From: Ruminococcus sp. UBA4275
GTDB taxonomy: Bacteria; Bacillota; Clostridia; Oscillospirales; Ruminococcaceae
Assembly (NCBI GenBank): GCA_002395085.1
Contig: DGVV01000042.1
Coordinates: 1-5,474, forward strand
Length of the DNA: 5,474 nt
Direction: 5' to 3'
A model generated the notes under the pieces. It was given only the letters and a program-made list of their open reading frames with translations, was not told where the DNA came from and did no database searches. This document shows positions 5,420-5,474 of this stretch, one piece after another (position 1 is the first letter of the stretch; each line of letters begins with the position of its first letter). The position numbers and the translations under genes are program-made.

Positions 5420-5457
5420 AAAAAAGAAACCGGAGAACCTGCAAAGGCTCTCCGGTC
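5420..5457 (-). terminator. Terminator of a minus-strand gene entering from the right
   Basis: ACCGGAGA (5430-5437) pairs with TCTCCGGT (5450-5457), and CC/GG can extend the stem past an A-C mismatch. On the minus strand the hairpin is followed by TTTCTTTTTTT (5430-5420), whereas on the plus strand no T-run follows. It therefore serves a convergent gene outside the window; in one minus-strand frame a TGA at 5457-5459 sits right at the hairpin and could be that gene's stop. It may stop plus-strand transcription from the transporter only weakly. Confidence 0.7.
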
Positions 5458-5474
5458 AGCTTGTCGATAAAGGT

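Overview
The window looks like a chromosomal stretch from a Gram-positive, moderately GC-rich anaerobe of the Bacillota, most likely a Ruminococcus-like Oscillospiraceae. The evidence is AGGAGG-type ribosome binding sites, clean TTGACA/TATAAT promoters, compact single genes with their own hairpin-T terminators, and a secreted protein that joins a dockerin-type calcium repeat, a cohesin-like domain and a Thr-rich linker to a lysozyme, an architecture typical of cellulosome-bearing ruminococci. Species cannot be fixed from this sequence alone.

Layout. On the minus strand, the left edge cuts thrH (phosphoserine phosphatase / homoserine phosphotransferase family), which keeps its start and all catalytic motifs seen here but loses its C-terminus. 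Immediately upstream of thrH, on the same strand, is a tRNA-Thr(GGU) gene with its own promoter and terminator. Between the tRNA and the next gene lie 326 bases that hold the divergent tRNA and lysozyme promoters and a structured 5' leader. On the plus strand from 1043 to 2443 is a secreted GH25 lysozyme with dockerin repeat and cohesin-like domain, closed by a strong terminator. Converging on it is a minus-strand gene of unknown function (2515-3096) that contains an internal duplication and is driven by a perfect consensus promoter. Diverging from that gene, on the plus strand, is a 379-residue protein (3282-4421) that keeps the overall plan of alpha-D-phosphohexomutases (GlmM/ManB type) but has lost every catalytic signature: a probable pseudoenzyme. 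It is followed by an EamA-type drug/metabolite transporter (4522-5391) with its own promoter. The right edge has a terminator oriented for a minus-strand gene lying outside the window.

The genes do not form one pathway. Two pairings are suggestive: tRNA-Thr next to thrH (threonine use and threonine-precursor phosphorylation), and the mutase-like gene followed without a terminator by the transporter. The most interesting items are the degenerate phosphohexomutase, the dockerin-cohesin-lysozyme architecture, and the duplicated-domain protein that I do not recognise. I see no mobile element, CRISPR array, prophage or defence system.
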